From an uncultured Pelagibacteraceae bacterium (GTDB lineage: Bacteria; Pseudomonadota; Alphaproteobacteria; Pelagibacterales; Pelagibacteraceae): a DNA stretch of 64,000 nt. The DNA is taken from NCBI GenBank assembly GCA_902580895.1, contig CACHMJ010000004.1:36240-100239 (forward strand). The letters are read 5' to 3'. The position numbers and the translations under genes were made by a program. Of the stretch, positions 18,026-27,902 are shown piece after piece; the stretch's first letter is position 1; every line of letters begins with the position of its first letter. Below the pieces are notes generated by a model, which worked only from the letters and a program-made list of their open reading frames with translations, had not been told where the DNA came from and made no database searches.

Positions 18026-18970
18026 ATGCGAAAAATAATATCTTTAATTTCTGCAGTTATAATTTCAGCAGTAAGTTTTGCTGGTTTATCAAATGCAGAT
18101 AGCAAAAAACCCATCGTTATCCCAACTCATAACTGGTCAAGTCAAATTGTAATGGCTTACGTTATTGGTGGAATAATGGAAAGCATGGGTAATAACGTTA
18201 AATACGTAAATGCTGACTCACAAGCAGTATACGAGTCAATTAGAATTGGTGACGTAACTATCTCTCACGAGGTATGGGAATCTGCTTTTGGTAAATCATT
18301 TACAACAGCTTTAGATAAAGGTGGTTTACTTGACTGGGGTGACCATGAAGCTAGAACTCTAGAGGATATGGGATATCCTAATTGGGTTGCTGAAAAAGGT
18401 TTATGCCCAGGACTACCAGACTGGACTGCTTTGAAAAACCCAGACTGTGCTAAAAACTTTACAACACCTGACTCTCCGAATGGAAAAGGAAGAATGTTGG
18501 AAGGTCCACAAACTTGGCACGGTGACTTAATCCCTCAGAGGGTTGACGCTTTAGGTCTAGGAGATCTTTGGTGGGTTAAATTTGCTGGAAGTGCAGACGC
18601 ACTTTGGGCAGAGTTAGCAGCAGCTGAAAAAGAAGGAAGAGGAACAATTATCTTTAACTGGACACCAAACTTTACAGATGGTGCTGGTTTTACATTTATC
18701 GACTTTCCTCCGTACACTGCAGGTTGCAGACCTGAAGATGGTGGAGATGGAAAATGTGGTTCGCCTGATGGGTATTTGAAAAAAGCAGTTAACGCTGACT
18801 TTCCAAAAACTCATCCAGATGCAGCTAAGATGTTTAAAAAACTTTCTTTCTCAACAAGTCAAATTGGAGCAATGGCAGCTTTAGTGGACATTGATAAAAT
18901 GACTCACGAAGATGCAGCTAAAAAATGGCTGAAAGATAACGAGAAAGTTTGGAAAGCTTTTACTAAATAA
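18026..18970 (+). CDS. tmoX: TMAO-binding periplasmic protein of the ABC transporter
   Basis: The substrate-binding protein of the TMAO ABC importer TmoXWV, a ProX/OpuAC-type protein of 314 residues. Residues 1-24 form a signal peptide (hydrophobic IISLISAVIISAVSFAG, then Asn-Ala-Asp). The mature part is rich in tryptophan (THNWSSQIV, EVWES, DWGDHE, WWVKF, FNWTPNF), fitting an aromatic cage for a quaternary or N-oxide amine. It has its own strong ribosome site and is followed by a strong terminator at 18994-19029, so it can be expressed far above the transporter genes. A glycine betaine or choline binding protein looks similar; the divergent tdm gene favours TMAO. Confidence 0.85.
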   Translation: MRKIISLISAVIISAVSFAGLSNADSKKPIVIPTHNWSSQIVMAYVIGGIMESMGNNVKYVNADSQAVYESIRIGDVTISHEVWESAFGKSFTTALDKGGLLDWGDHEARTLEDMGYPNWVAEKGLCPGLPDWTALKNPDCAKNFTTPDSPNGKGRMLEGPQTWHGDLIPQRVDALGLGDLWWVKFAGSADALWAELAAAEKEGRGTIIFNWTPNFTDGAGFTFIDFPPYTAGCRPEDGGDGKCGSPDGYLKKAVNADFPKTHPDAAKMFKKLSFSTSQIGAMAALVDIDKMTHEDAAKKWLKDNEKVWKAFTK

Positions 18971-18993
18971 GGTAAATAGCAATTAAATCTTTA

Positions 18994-19029
18994 AATCTCT
19001 CCCAACTACGTTGGGGGAGATTTTTTTTT
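18994..19029 (+). terminator. Rho-independent terminator of tmoX
   Basis: A 12-base-pair stem (AATCTCTCCCAA with TTGGGGGAGATT, one G-T pair) closes a five-base loop CTACG and runs into nine T. It is one of the best hairpins in the window and stands 23 bases after the tmoX stop. It should make tmoX largely monocistronic. Confidence 0.9.
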
Positions 19030-19041
19030 AAACAACTTTAA

Positions 19042-19503
19042 ATGATCAAATATTTTTTTACTATACTAATAAGTTTGTTATTTTTTAATCAAACCTTAGC
19101 AAAAGATGTAAGTATTAATGAAGATATTGAACTCGAGTTTGTTTGTGATTTAGAGAAAAAAATAATTAAAAATTCAGAATATAATTATCAAACTTTTTTA
19201 GCTAAAGATTTAAATGAAAAGGGTTTAGATAGTTTTAAAATTTTATCAAAAAAACCAGAAACACTTTTAATCAAAGGGTTATCATCATTTCTCTCAGTTT
19301 CATCAAAACTTAATGTCAAAGTAGTCAATAAAGATGTGGTTTTATTTAAATCAATTGATCAAGAAAAAAATTATTCTGAGTCAGGTATAATTACAAGGAA
19401 AACAGGTGAATTAATTCATGAAATAACGAAAAATGTGAAAAGTGAAAACTCTGAAAAATATATTTCTATTTATTCATGTAACAAAGATGACAAAAAAGTA
19501 TAA
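19042..19503 (+). CDS. Secreted protein of unknown function, 153 residues
   Basis: A 153-residue protein with a clear signal peptide (MIKYFFTILISLLFFNQTLA, cleavage expected before KDVS). The mature part has two cysteines (in FVCDLEK and YSCNKDD), which may form a disulfide in the periplasm. No family is recognised. It starts 12 bases after the T run of the tmoX terminator, and a MORN-repeat gene and a single-pass membrane protein gene follow on the same strand. There is no visible link to TMAO apart from its position between tmoX and tmoWV. Confidence 0.65.
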   Translation: MIKYFFTILISLLFFNQTLAKDVSINEDIELEFVCDLEKKIIKNSEYNYQTFLAKDLNEKGLDSFKILSKKPETLLIKGLSSFLSVSSKLNVKVVNKDVVLFKSIDQEKNYSESGIITRKTGELIHEITKNVKSENSEKYISIYSCNKDDKKV

Positions 19504-19537
19504 TTTTTTTTTAAATAATTTTGTGTAAAATATTATT

Positions 19538-19915
19538 ATGAAAAAATATCTTCTAACAATAATTTTAAGTTTATTTATTAGCTCGGTTGCTACAGCTCGA
19601 AGTACAGGATGCAAAGAAGGAAATTGTGAAAACGGTTTTGGTAAATGGGTTTACACAGATAAAACTACCTATGAAGGTGAGTGGGTTGGTACTAAGAAAA
19701 ATGGACAAGGAGTTGAAACTTGGCCTAACGGATACATATACAAAGGTGAGTTTAAAAATAGTCAATGGAGTGGCATAGGTGTTTTAACTTTTCCAGATGG
19801 TTCAACTTATGAAGGTGAATGGGCAAAAGGTTTTATGAACGGCAAGGGAACTTTCACTTGGTCTGATGGCACTCAAAAATCAGGAATATGGAAAAATGGA
19901 AAGTTACAAGATTAA
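19538..19915 (+). CDS. Secreted MORN-repeat protein, 125 residues
   Basis: A signal peptide (residues 1-20, LLTIILSLFISSVATA) followed by a short CKEGNCENG segment and three to four MORN repeats (YEGEWVGTKKNGQG, YKGEFKNSQWSGIG, YEGEWAKGFMNGKG, then a partial SGIWKNGKL). MORN repeats form an extended beta-sheet used for protein or membrane contact. The stop codon is directly followed by the ATG of the next gene, so the two are co-translated. The function is unknown; a periplasmic or surface scaffold is the plain reading. Confidence 0.8.
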   Translation: MKKYLLTIILSLFISSVATARSTGCKEGNCENGFGKWVYTDKTTYEGEWVGTKKNGQGVETWPNGYIYKGEFKNSQWSGIGVLTFPDGSTYEGEWAKGFMNGKGTFTWSDGTQKSGIWKNGKLQD

Positions 19916-20467
19916 ATGTCAAAAGAGAATTTTTTAAATAAAGTAAAATATTTACCTGAGACTACAAAACAGTTTGGTGGCTTGGTACTAATAATTCTAA
20001 TAATATCATTATCGTTTTTTGTACTTAACATAATGTTTGGTGGTGGTGATGAACTAGTCAGAAAAATGAAACTTGAAGAGGAGAGGATTGCCAAAGAGAA
20101 AAAATTAAGTGAATTAATTTCTAAATTGCCTTCAGGAATATTAGTAACCTTTGATGGCACAGATCATTTTAAGTTAACGGATGAAGTTTATGAGCAAGTT
20201 TGTAAAGCTACAAAATTAATTCCTCAACGTGCAATTATGGGAGCAAATTTTCTTAATTTTAGAGCACATGAAATTTACACTATAAATGGTAATAAAATTG
20301 ATGAAACATTTGTTAAGTGGGATGAGGAGAAAAATAAGTGTTTTGCCGGGTTCACAGTGAGTGGAAATAATGTTGGGGTAGACGAGTCAATAACTGTAAG
20401 TGGCGAAGCATTAAGTTTTCTAAGTACCGGAATTGATACTAGAGTTTATTATATTAAAAATTTTTAG
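19916..20467 (+). CDS. Single-pass membrane protein with periplasmic domain, 183 residues
   Basis: A short cytoplasmic start is followed by one hydrophobic segment (residues about 21-41, GGLVLIILIISLSFFVLNIMF). Next comes a charged, probably helical stretch (MKLEEERIAKEKKLSELISK) and then a folded part of about 120 residues with two cysteines (QVCKATK, NKCFAGF). I do not recognise the family. It starts immediately after the stop of the MORN gene, and a 63-base gap separates it from tmoW. It probably forms an envelope unit with the MORN protein. Confidence 0.65.
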   Translation: MSKENFLNKVKYLPETTKQFGGLVLIILIISLSFFVLNIMFGGGDELVRKMKLEEERIAKEKKLSELISKLPSGILVTFDGTDHFKLTDEVYEQVCKATKLIPQRAIMGANFLNFRAHEIYTINGNKIDETFVKWDEEKNKCFAGFTVSGNNVGVDESITVSGEALSFLSTGIDTRVYYIKNF

Positions 20468-20530
20468 GGGGAAAGTAACAATATTATCGATTTAATTTTA
20501 TCCTAATTTCATATAACTTAATTAAAATTT

Positions 20531-21559
20531 ATGTCCGAGCCAGTTATCAAATGTGAAAATGTATACAAAATATTTGGAGCAAATGCTCAAAAGATGCTTC
20601 AAGACTCGAATGGGAATGTTGATGCTAAAACTTTTCAAGAAAATGGTTGTATTGTTGGTGTAAACAACGCCTCTTTTGAAGTTTCAAAAGGAGAAATGTT
20701 GGTTGTTATGGGTTTATCTGGTTCAGGTAAATCGACTTTGTTAAGATGTATCTCTAGATTGACTGATGCAACGGGTGGTAAAATTTTTATAGAAGGCCAG
20801 GATTTATTACAATTAAATAATAAAGATCTTATAGATCTTAGAAGAAATAAAATGGGAATGGTTTTCCAAAGCTTTGCTTTACTTCCGCACAAAACAGTTG
20901 TGGAAAACATTGCTTTCCCACTTCAAATTAAAGGAGTCAAAACTGAAGACAGCATAAATAAAGCAATGGATATGGTTAAATTAGTTGGACTTGAAGGTAG
21001 AGAAAATTATTTTCCCAGAGAACTTTCAGGAGGACAACAACAAAGAGTAGGTATAGCAAGATCTTTAGCAGTTGAACCAGATATTTGGTTCCTAGATGAG
21101 CCTTTTTCAGCTTTGGATCCGTTAATTAGAAAAGAGATGCAAGATGAGTTTTTAAGACTTCAAGATAAGTTACAAAAAACAATTATGTTTATTACACATG
21201 ATTTTGATGAGGCTTTAAAACTTGCTGACAGAATTGCAATTATGAAAGATGGAATAATTGAGCAACTAGATACTCCCGCAAATATCGTTTTAAATCCAGC
21301 TACAGAATATGTTAGAAAATTTACAGAAGAAGTACCAAGAGAAAAAGTTTTACTGATCAAAGATGTGATGGATGCATCGAAAGATAATTTAGGCGATTTA
21401 AAAGTCTCTCAAGATGAAATCATAGAGAATGTCGCTGAAAAAATTCTTACCCAAGAAAAACCAGTTGCTGTTATTGATAATAATAATGAAATTATAGGCT
21501 CTATTAATCCAACAAAAATAATCAATACAGTATTTGGAGGAAGAAAAAATAATAATTGA
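20531..21559 (+). CDS. tmoW: TMAO ABC transporter, ATP-binding subunit
   Basis: A 342-residue ATPase of the ProV/OpuAA type. Walker A is GLSGSGKST, the Q-loop is MVFQSFALLPHK, the ABC signature is LSGGQQQR, Walker B is IWFLDEP and the switch His lies in FITHDFDEAL. The last 70 residues form a CBS-like C-terminal extension, as in osmolyte importers. It powers uptake of TMAO bound by TmoX. The tmoV start lies two bases after its stop, so they form one unit. Glycine betaine/proline betaine import is the alternative if TmoX specificity were different. Confidence 0.85.
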   Translation: MSEPVIKCENVYKIFGANAQKMLQDSNGNVDAKTFQENGCIVGVNNASFEVSKGEMLVVMGLSGSGKSTLLRCISRLTDATGGKIFIEGQDLLQLNNKDLIDLRRNKMGMVFQSFALLPHKTVVENIAFPLQIKGVKTEDSINKAMDMVKLVGLEGRENYFPRELSGGQQQRVGIARSLAVEPDIWFLDEPFSALDPLIRKEMQDEFLRLQDKLQKTIMFITHDFDEALKLADRIAIMKDGIIEQLDTPANIVLNPATEYVRKFTEEVPREKVLLIKDVMDASKDNLGDLKVSQDEIIENVAEKILTQEKPVAVIDNNNEIIGSINPTKIINTVFGGRKNNN

Positions 21560-21561
21560 TT

Positions 21562-23715
21562 ATGGAATTATTAAAAAAATACCCAAAAACTTTTCAATGG
21601 TTATTCCTATTAATTGTATTCTTTGCTTTGTGTTTTGCTATTGATGTTCCTGAGACATATAAGTTTATTAGAGGTCAAGCAGAATTTGTCAAAGATCCAA
21701 ATCAAAGTAGTTACGTATTTTTAGGTAAAGAAGTAAGATATTACGCTTTCGATGTTTTCTGGAGATTACCTCCATTACTTGGATGGTTGCCTATTTGGAT
21801 TAATGATTCATTATTTTTTTTAATGAACGAGTGGATGCCAATAGAAGTTTGGAATGAAGATACTCAAGAATTCAAAAGTCGTCCTATAGTTTTACAAATT
21901 AGTAGAAATCTGACTGCCTTCATGACTTTTCTAATTGAATTAATTAGAGAAATCTTACTGGGAGGATTAGAAACAATTGTTGCCTTTACCAGTTGGGATT
22001 GGATAGATAAAAACCCATGGGCTGAATTACCAGGATTACCATGGACTATTGTTGCAGCAGGTGCAGCCTTACTTTCGTACAAGCTAAGCGGCAAAGGTCT
22101 AGCTTTGTTTGCAGGTTTAACTATGGTTTACATTTCAGTATTTGGTCAATGGAAGCCCTCAATGCAAACTCTTTCATTTATATTAGTTGCTGCTCCATTA
22201 TCATTTATTTTTGGATTAGGATTAGGGATAGCAGCTTTTAAAAGTAAACGTGTAGAAAAAGCTTTATATCCAATATTACTTGTAATGCAGACAATGCCAC
22301 AATATGCCGTATTAGTTCCAGCATTAGTTCTTTTTGGAGTAGGCGACCATGCTGCAGTAATTATTACTATGGTCGTAGCAATACCACCGATGATATTATT
22401 AACTCTATTAGGTCTAAGAGCAGTGCCTCCAGAGGTTATTGAAGCAGGACGGATGAGTGGATGTAATAATTTTCAACTAATGTTTAAAGTATTAATTCCT
22501 ACTGCAAGAAGAGATATTTTAATTGGTGTAAATCAAGTCATCATGGTGTGTTTTTCGATGGCAGTAATTTCAGCTTTTATTGGAGCAAAAGGTTTAGGAT
22601 TTAATTTATTATTAGCACTAAACCAATTGAATATTGGTTTAGCTTTAGAGGCAGGCTTATGTATTAGTTTAATTGCAATTCTTTTAGATAAGATGTCTTT
22701 GGCATGGGCCAATAAACAAACAGATTATTTTGGTAATCTTACTTTTTATCAAAGAAATAAAAATCTCTTATTTTTTGGCGTTATTTTTGTTGTTGGGATA
22801 GGACTGGCATACGTTGGAACTTTTTTATTTAAAGATACTTTTAATTATTTATTTGAAATTCCACATAACAAAGGAATATCAACCGCAGATTTTTGGAATA
22901 AAGGAGTAGACTGGATATTTGAGACTTTCTTTGTATATATTAAAGCGTTCAACACATGGTTAATTCAAGATGTGCTTCAGCCAATGAGAGCACTATATTT
23001 AAGAATGCCCGCAATTGCTACGATAGTTTTAGTTGTTGGAGCAGGATATTTAATAGGTGGTTTACGTTCAGCATTGGTAGTTTGTGCGTTAACATTATTT
23101 ATCGCATTCAGCCCTTGGTGGGATAGAGCTTTAGTCACAGCATATATGGCAACTTTTGGAGTTATAGTTTCTTGTATCATTGGATTTACAGTAGGAACTC
23201 TATGTTTTCAAAATAAACATTCAGCAAACTTTATGCTGGGTGTTTGTGATATTTTTCAAACATTTCCATCTTTTGTATATTTAATTCCAGTGATGATGCT
23301 ATTTGGTATAACTGACACATCTGTACTTATTGCGGTTATAGTTTATGCAACAATACCCGCTACAAGATATACGATTGAAGGGCTTAGAAGTGTTCCAGCT
23401 GGTCTACACGATGCAGCAACTATGTCGGGTGTAAATAAGTTTCAAAGATTGACTAAAATTGAATTTCCTTTGGCATTCCCACACATGATGCTTGGTATAA
23501 ATCAAACGATTGTATTTGCTCTATTCATGGTAATTATCGGGGCATTTATTGGAACAGAAGATTTAGGTCAATATATTTTAAAAGCATTGTCGGATAAAAA
23601 AGGTGCTGGAATTGGATTAACACTTGGTATCTGTGTGGCTTTCATAGCTTTAATATTTGATAATTTAATTAGAGCCTATGTCCAAAAAAGAAAAAAACAC
23701 CTAGGTATTGATTAA
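21562..23715 (+). CDS. tmoV: TMAO ABC transporter, fused double permease
   Basis: A 717-residue inner-membrane permease made of two ProW-like halves fused in one chain. Each half has its own coupling (EAA) loop: GLRAVPPEVIEAGRMSG in the first and GLRSVPAGLHDAATMSG in the second. One polypeptide can therefore replace the usual permease dimer, as in the TMAO transporters of marine bacteria. The ATG at 21562 is preferred over an upstream in-frame TTG inside the tmoW stop. It ends seven bases from the convergent tmm gene. Confidence 0.87.
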   Translation: MELLKKYPKTFQWLFLLIVFFALCFAIDVPETYKFIRGQAEFVKDPNQSSYVFLGKEVRYYAFDVFWRLPPLLGWLPIWINDSLFFLMNEWMPIEVWNEDTQEFKSRPIVLQISRNLTAFMTFLIELIREILLGGLETIVAFTSWDWIDKNPWAELPGLPWTIVAAGAALLSYKLSGKGLALFAGLTMVYISVFGQWKPSMQTLSFILVAAPLSFIFGLGLGIAAFKSKRVEKALYPILLVMQTMPQYAVLVPALVLFGVGDHAAVIITMVVAIPPMILLTLLGLRAVPPEVIEAGRMSGCNNFQLMFKVLIPTARRDILIGVNQVIMVCFSMAVISAFIGAKGLGFNLLLALNQLNIGLALEAGLCISLIAILLDKMSLAWANKQTDYFGNLTFYQRNKNLLFFGVIFVVGIGLAYVGTFLFKDTFNYLFEIPHNKGISTADFWNKGVDWIFETFFVYIKAFNTWLIQDVLQPMRALYLRMPAIATIVLVVGAGYLIGGLRSALVVCALTLFIAFSPWWDRALVTAYMATFGVIVSCIIGFTVGTLCFQNKHSANFMLGVCDIFQTFPSFVYLIPVMMLFGITDTSVLIAVIVYATIPATRYTIEGLRSVPAGLHDAATMSGVNKFQRLTKIEFPLAFPHMMLGINQTIVFALFMVIIGAFIGTEDLGQYILKALSDKKGAGIGLTLGICVAFIALIFDNLIRAYVQKRKKHLGID

Positions 23716-23722
23716 TCTAAGA

Positions 23723-25054
23723 TTATTTATCTAAAAAAGTTTTTGATGAATCGTCCATAGCAGTTGCCCATGGTGTATGATGAATAGGAGCAACGGAACC
23801 AGTCACTGGAGATGAAAAAGATTTATTTCTGTAAGTTGAAATATCTTCAACTTTATGATGTTCCCATTCTTTAAAATGTTTTCTTATTAACTCAAAATCA
23901 ATTTTTGGATAATCAGACATTTCATGAAGTTCTTTTGTATATTCAGTTTGAAAATCAATCATTTGATCAGGGTTTTCTAGCTTTTCTTCCATTGCAACCC
24001 ATTTATTAATATCTTTTTCAACATCACCATTACTAGGGATTTTGATCTTATTCATAATAACATCTCTTGCGTACCAAGCCTGGCAATCAAACATGTTAAA
24101 CGTATGGAATTGATCTTGCATACCAAGATATAAAAGTTTGTGATTATCCTGCCAAACTACTCCTTTATATAATTTTGGCGGATAAAGTCTGTTTCTAGTT
24201 TTTAATTGTAAATTTTCTTCTAAAAATGGAAAATGATGAAGGTAACCAGTGCATAAAATTACAACGTCAGCCTCTTGTTCAGTGCCATCTTTAAAGATTG
24301 CTTTTTTTCCTACCAATTTGTCAAGATAATGAACCTCTTTCATTCCATTAGGCCATTTAAATCCCATCGGGTTATGTCGATAACCAATAGTAACACTTTT
24401 AGCTCCGTATTTATTGCACTGAAGTGCGATGTCTTCTGCAGAATAACTACTACCTAGCACTATTACATTTTTATTTCTAAACTCTTCTGCGTCTCTAAAA
24501 TCATGAGAATGCATTATTCTTCCAGGAAATGTATCCATTCCTTTGTATTCTGGAATAAATGGAACTGAAAAGTGACCTGTTGATACAACAACAAAATCAA
24601 AATTATCTTTTAATACTTTATTATTAACTTTATCTTGATAACTAAGCTCAAATTTGTCATTTTTAAAAATAGTATTAATAACTCTAGTATTAAATTTTAT
24701 CTTTTTTTTCAAATTCCCCTTGCTTACTCTTCCAACAATATAATCATATAAAACTTCTCTAGGTGGGAAAGATGGTATTGGCTTTCCAAAGTGCTCATCA
24801 AAGGAATAATCTGCAAACTCTAAACACTCTTTTGGTCCATTTGACCAAAGATATCTATACATGCTGTTAGGTACAGGGTCTCCGTATTGATCAGATCCTG
24901 TTCGCCAACTGTAATTCCACAAACCTCCCCAATTATCTTGTTTTTCAAAACAAACAACTTCAGGAATTTTTTCACCATTTTTTTCTGCTAATTCAAAAGA
25001 CCGTAACATCGATAGTCCACAAGGCCCGGCACCAATAATTGCTACTTTTGTCAT
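23723..25054 (-). CDS. tmm: Trimethylamine monooxygenase
   Basis: An NADPH-dependent flavin monooxygenase (FMO family) of 443 residues that oxidises trimethylamine to TMAO. The FAD site is GAGPCGLSML at the N-terminus, the FMO signature region is FPGRIMHSHDFRD, the NADPH site is VLGSSYSAEDIAL, and the ATG-like motif is ILCTGYLHHFPF. The length fits bacterial Tmm (about 445), shorter than eukaryotic FMOs. It is convergent with tmoV and stands in the TMA/TMAO block. Activity on dimethylsulfide is known for the family and is possible here. Confidence 0.9.
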   Translation of the reverse strand: MTKVAIIGAGPCGLSMLRSFELAEKNGEKIPEVVCFEKQDNWGGLWNYSWRTGSDQYGDPVPNSMYRYLWSNGPKECLEFADYSFDEHFGKPIPSFPPREVLYDYIVGRVSKGNLKKKIKFNTRVINTIFKNDKFELSYQDKVNNKVLKDNFDFVVVSTGHFSVPFIPEYKGMDTFPGRIMHSHDFRDAEEFRNKNVIVLGSSYSAEDIALQCNKYGAKSVTIGYRHNPMGFKWPNGMKEVHYLDKLVGKKAIFKDGTEQEADVVILCTGYLHHFPFLEENLQLKTRNRLYPPKLYKGVVWQDNHKLLYLGMQDQFHTFNMFDCQAWYARDVIMNKIKIPSNGDVEKDINKWVAMEEKLENPDQMIDFQTEYTKELHEMSDYPKIDFELIRKHFKEWEHHKVEDISTYRNKSFSSPVTGSVAPIHHTPWATAMDDSSKTFLDK

Positions 25055-25131
25055 TTATCTATCAAATCTAATAATTATTTATGTATTTTACTAACAAAAT
25101 GATGACAATTACAATAAAATAATTATTTGTT

Positions 25132-26094
25132 ATGAAAAATATTTTAGTTATCGGCGGAGGCGCAATGGGCTCTGCATTTACAATCCCAAGTTTAGAAAAT
25201 AAGAATAATGTGACAATAACCGAACCTTATAGCAAAAGGTTCATTAAAGACTTATCCTCTAAAAAAAAATTTCATTCTGCTCTTAAGATAAAATTACCAA
25301 AACAATTACGATTTAGAAAATTTTCTAAAAATTTATTAAAAGAAAATTTTGACTTGATAGTAATAGCCTTAAGTCTTCCAGGTATTGACTTTATTGGCAA
25401 AGAATTAAAAGATTTAAAGGTTAAAACTCCAATTTTGGTTTTGACTAAAGGATTAAAATTTGAAAAAAAAAAGAATAAGATTTTAACCATTTCAGATCAG
25501 CTTCAAAAAAACTATAATTTAAAAAATATTTCAGTCCTAAAAGGACCTTGTTTGGCAAAGGAATTAGCCAGAAAAAATCAAACTAGTGTAATTATAGCAA
25601 ACAAGAATATTAAAATTGCAAAATCTATTGGAAGAAAAATTTCTACAAAATATTATTTAACAGAATACTCAAAAGATGTGGTTGGAGTAGAAGTGTGCTC
25701 AGCAATAAAGAATATATATTCTATGATAATTGGAGCTGGTCAAAGCCTTAATTCTTCATCAAATTTATTTCAAAAATCAATTCTTGAAATGAGATACCTA
25801 AATAAATATTTCAAAGGTAAAGATGAAACTATCTTAGGGCTTGCTGGGGTTGGTGACCTATATGTTAGTGCTGCAGGTGGAAGAAATAGCAAGATGGGTG
25901 GCTTTTTGGGAAAAGGATTTACATTTAAAACTGCAAAAAAAAGATTTATGCCCAAAGAGACTGTTGAAGGTGAAGAACTTGCAAAAGAAATTGCACCATT
26001 TATTTTAAAAAAAATTGATAAGAAGAAAGTTCCATTAATGATTAATTTACTTAAAACAATTAAAGAGAACAAAAAGCTTAAGATAAAAGTTTAA
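25132..26094 (+). CDS. NAD-dependent glycerol-3-phosphate dehydrogenase-like protein
   Basis: A 320-residue protein with an N-terminal Rossmann site ([11 protein letters not shown]) and a C-terminal helical domain containing [32 protein letters not shown] and a late EGEELAKEI. This is the layout of GpsA, which reduces dihydroxyacetone phosphate for phospholipid synthesis. The catalytic lysine region is present ([10 protein letters not shown]). The N-terminal half is unusually rich in lysine and diverges from standard GpsA, so a related sugar-phosphate or opine-type substrate is possible. It ends four bases inside the convergent fhs gene. Confidence 0.75.
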   Translation: MKNILVIGGGAMGSAFTIPSLENKNNVTITEPYSKRFIKDLSSKKKFHSALKIKLPKQLRFRKFSKNLLKENFDLIVIALSLPGIDFIGKELKDLKVKTPILVLTKGLKFEKKKNKILTISDQLQKNYNLKNISVLKGPCLAKELARKNQTSVIIANKNIKIAKSIGRKISTKYYLTEYSKDVVGVEVCSAIKNIYSMIIGAGQSLNSSSNLFQKSILEMRYLNKYFKGKDETILGLAGVGDLYVSAAGGRNSKMGGFLGKGFTFKTAKKRFMPKETVEGEELAKEIAPFILKKIDKKKVPLMINLLKTIKENKKLKIKV

Positions 26095-27776
26095 AATAGA
26101 CCCTCTATATCACCATTTTTGTTAAGCTTAATTGAGTCAGCTGCGGGAACTCTTGGAAGTCCTGGCATTGTCATGATTGCTCCACAAACAACAACTATAA
26201 ATTCTGCACCTGATGAAAGCCTAATCTCCCTAATTGGCAAAGAATGACCTGTCGGAGCACCTTTTAGACTTGGATCTGTAGAAAAACTATATTGAGTTTT
26301 TGCAACACAAATGGGTAATTCACCGTACCCAGCTTCCTCAAAGTTTTTTAATTGATCTCTTATTTTTGTGTCTGCGATAACTTCATCAGCTCTATATATC
26401 TCTTTTGCTATAGTTTCTATCTTTTTAAAAAGGGGAGTTTTACTTTCATATAAAAATTTAAATTTAGCTTCATTCTTCTCACACAAATCTGTTACATGTT
26501 TAGCTAAATCTTTTGTTCCTTCACCACCATCAGCCCAATGCTTACAAATACTAGCATTTACTCCTAGCTTTTTACAGAACTCAACTAAAGCATTTACCTC
26601 TTTATCTGTATCTTTTATAAAATGATTTATGGCTACGGCCACTGGTAAACCGAATTTTTTTACATTTTCAATATGTCTTTCAAGGTTTATCAATCCTTTC
26701 TTAAGTGCATCAACATTCTCATTCTTTAAATCATCTTTTGCAACACCACCATGCATCTTCAAGGCTCTAACAGTTGCAACTATAACAACGCAACTTGGTT
26801 TTAAATTTGATTTCCTACATTTGATATCTAAAAATTTTTCAGCCCCTAAATCTGCACCAAAACCTGCTTCAGTTACAACATAATCAGCAAGTTTCAATCC
26901 AGCTTTAGTTGCAATTACAGAATTACATCCATGAGCAATATTTGCAAATGGTCCACCATGAATTATTGCAGGATTATTTTCCAGTGTTTGTGTAATATTA
27001 GGTCTGATTGCCTCTTTAAGTAAAACAGTCATTGGTCCATGTGCATTTAAATCTTTAGCGTAGATTGGTTTTTTTTCTCGAGTGTATGCTACTGTAATAT
27101 TTCCAATCCTATTTTCTAAATCTTCAAGATTATTAGCAAGACAAAAGATAGCCATAATCTCAGAAGCAACCGTAATATCAAAACCATCTTCTCTTGGAAA
27201 ACCATTAGCAACACCGCCAAGATTAATATTTATTGATCTTAATGCTCTATCGTTCATGTCCATAACTCTTTTCCAAACGACTCTTCTAACATCTATATTT
27301 AATTTATTTCCCCAGTAGATATGATTATCGATTAATGCAGATAAAAGATTATGGGCAGATGTTATTGCATGAAAATCTCCAGTAAAGTGAAGATTAATTT
27401 GTTCCATAGGGACTACTTGTGCATATCCACCTCCTGCAGCACCACCTTTCATACCAAAGGATGGACCTAGACTTGGTTCCCTTAAGCATACAATAGATTT
27501 TTTTCCAATTTTATTTAGTCCATCGTTTAATCCAACAGAAGTGGTTGTTTTACCTTCTCCAGCGGGAGTTGGAGTTATTGCTGTAACTAAAATTAATTTA
27601 CCGTCTGGCTTATCTTTTAATGTATCTAAGTATTCCAAGTTTATTTTTGCAATATGCCTTCCCATTGGACTAAAAGCTGAACTTTCGTCTGGAACATTTA
27701 CTTTTGCTAAGATTTCCTTTATTGGAAGCATTTTTGCTTCACGAGCAATTTGAATATCTGATTTTATGTCGCTCAT
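26091..27776 (-). CDS. fhs: Formate-tetrahydrofolate ligase
   Basis: A 561-residue enzyme that links formate and tetrahydrofolate with ATP, or runs in reverse to release formate with ATP gain. The P-loop-like TPAGEGKTT is at about residues 71-79, followed by [19 protein letters not shown]. The C-terminal part has GEGTKDLA and [11 protein letters not shown]. In this setting it balances the C1 units released by the demethylases, either feeding 10-formyl-THF to purine synthesis or draining it to formate. It is divergently transcribed from the mgd/sox operon across a 126-base gap. Confidence 0.95.
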   Translation of the reverse strand: MSDIKSDIQIAREAKMLPIKEILAKVNVPDESSAFSPMGRHIAKINLEYLDTLKDKPDGKLILVTAITPTPAGEGKTTTSVGLNDGLNKIGKKSIVCLREPSLGPSFGMKGGAAGGGYAQVVPMEQINLHFTGDFHAITSAHNLLSALIDNHIYWGNKLNIDVRRVVWKRVMDMNDRALRSININLGGVANGFPREDGFDITVASEIMAIFCLANNLEDLENRIGNITVAYTREKKPIYAKDLNAHGPMTVLLKEAIRPNITQTLENNPAIIHGGPFANIAHGCNSVIATKAGLKLADYVVTEAGFGADLGAEKFLDIKCRKSNLKPSCVVIVATVRALKMHGGVAKDDLKNENVDALKKGLINLERHIENVKKFGLPVAVAINHFIKDTDKEVNALVEFCKKLGVNASICKHWADGGEGTKDLAKHVTDLCEKNEAKFKFLYESKTPLFKKIETIAKEIYRADEVIADTKIRDQLKNFEEAGYGELPICVAKTQYSFSTDPSLKGAPTGHSLPIREIRLSSGAEFIVVVCGAIMTMPGLPRVPAADSIKLNKNGDIEGLF

Positions 27777-27902
27777 TGAATTTTATAAAAAATAATAAAA
27801 AACTGGTCGATTAGTATCTCTTTTTAAAGCCTTTGGAAATATCTAAAAATTATATATAAAAAAAATATGAACTATTTATACTCATTATTATAAAATTTAA
27901 TC

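Noticed and set aside
17926..18114. N-terminal extension of Tdm by 63 residues
   Set aside because: The extension runs through the divergent promoter region into tmoX, has a hydrophobic low-complexity sequence, and the normal MSQTTL start is available at 17925.
23713..23725. Palindrome TAATCT-A-AGATTA between tmoV and tmm as a terminator
   Set aside because: Only six AT-rich base pairs and no T run; it is likely chance in DNA of this composition.
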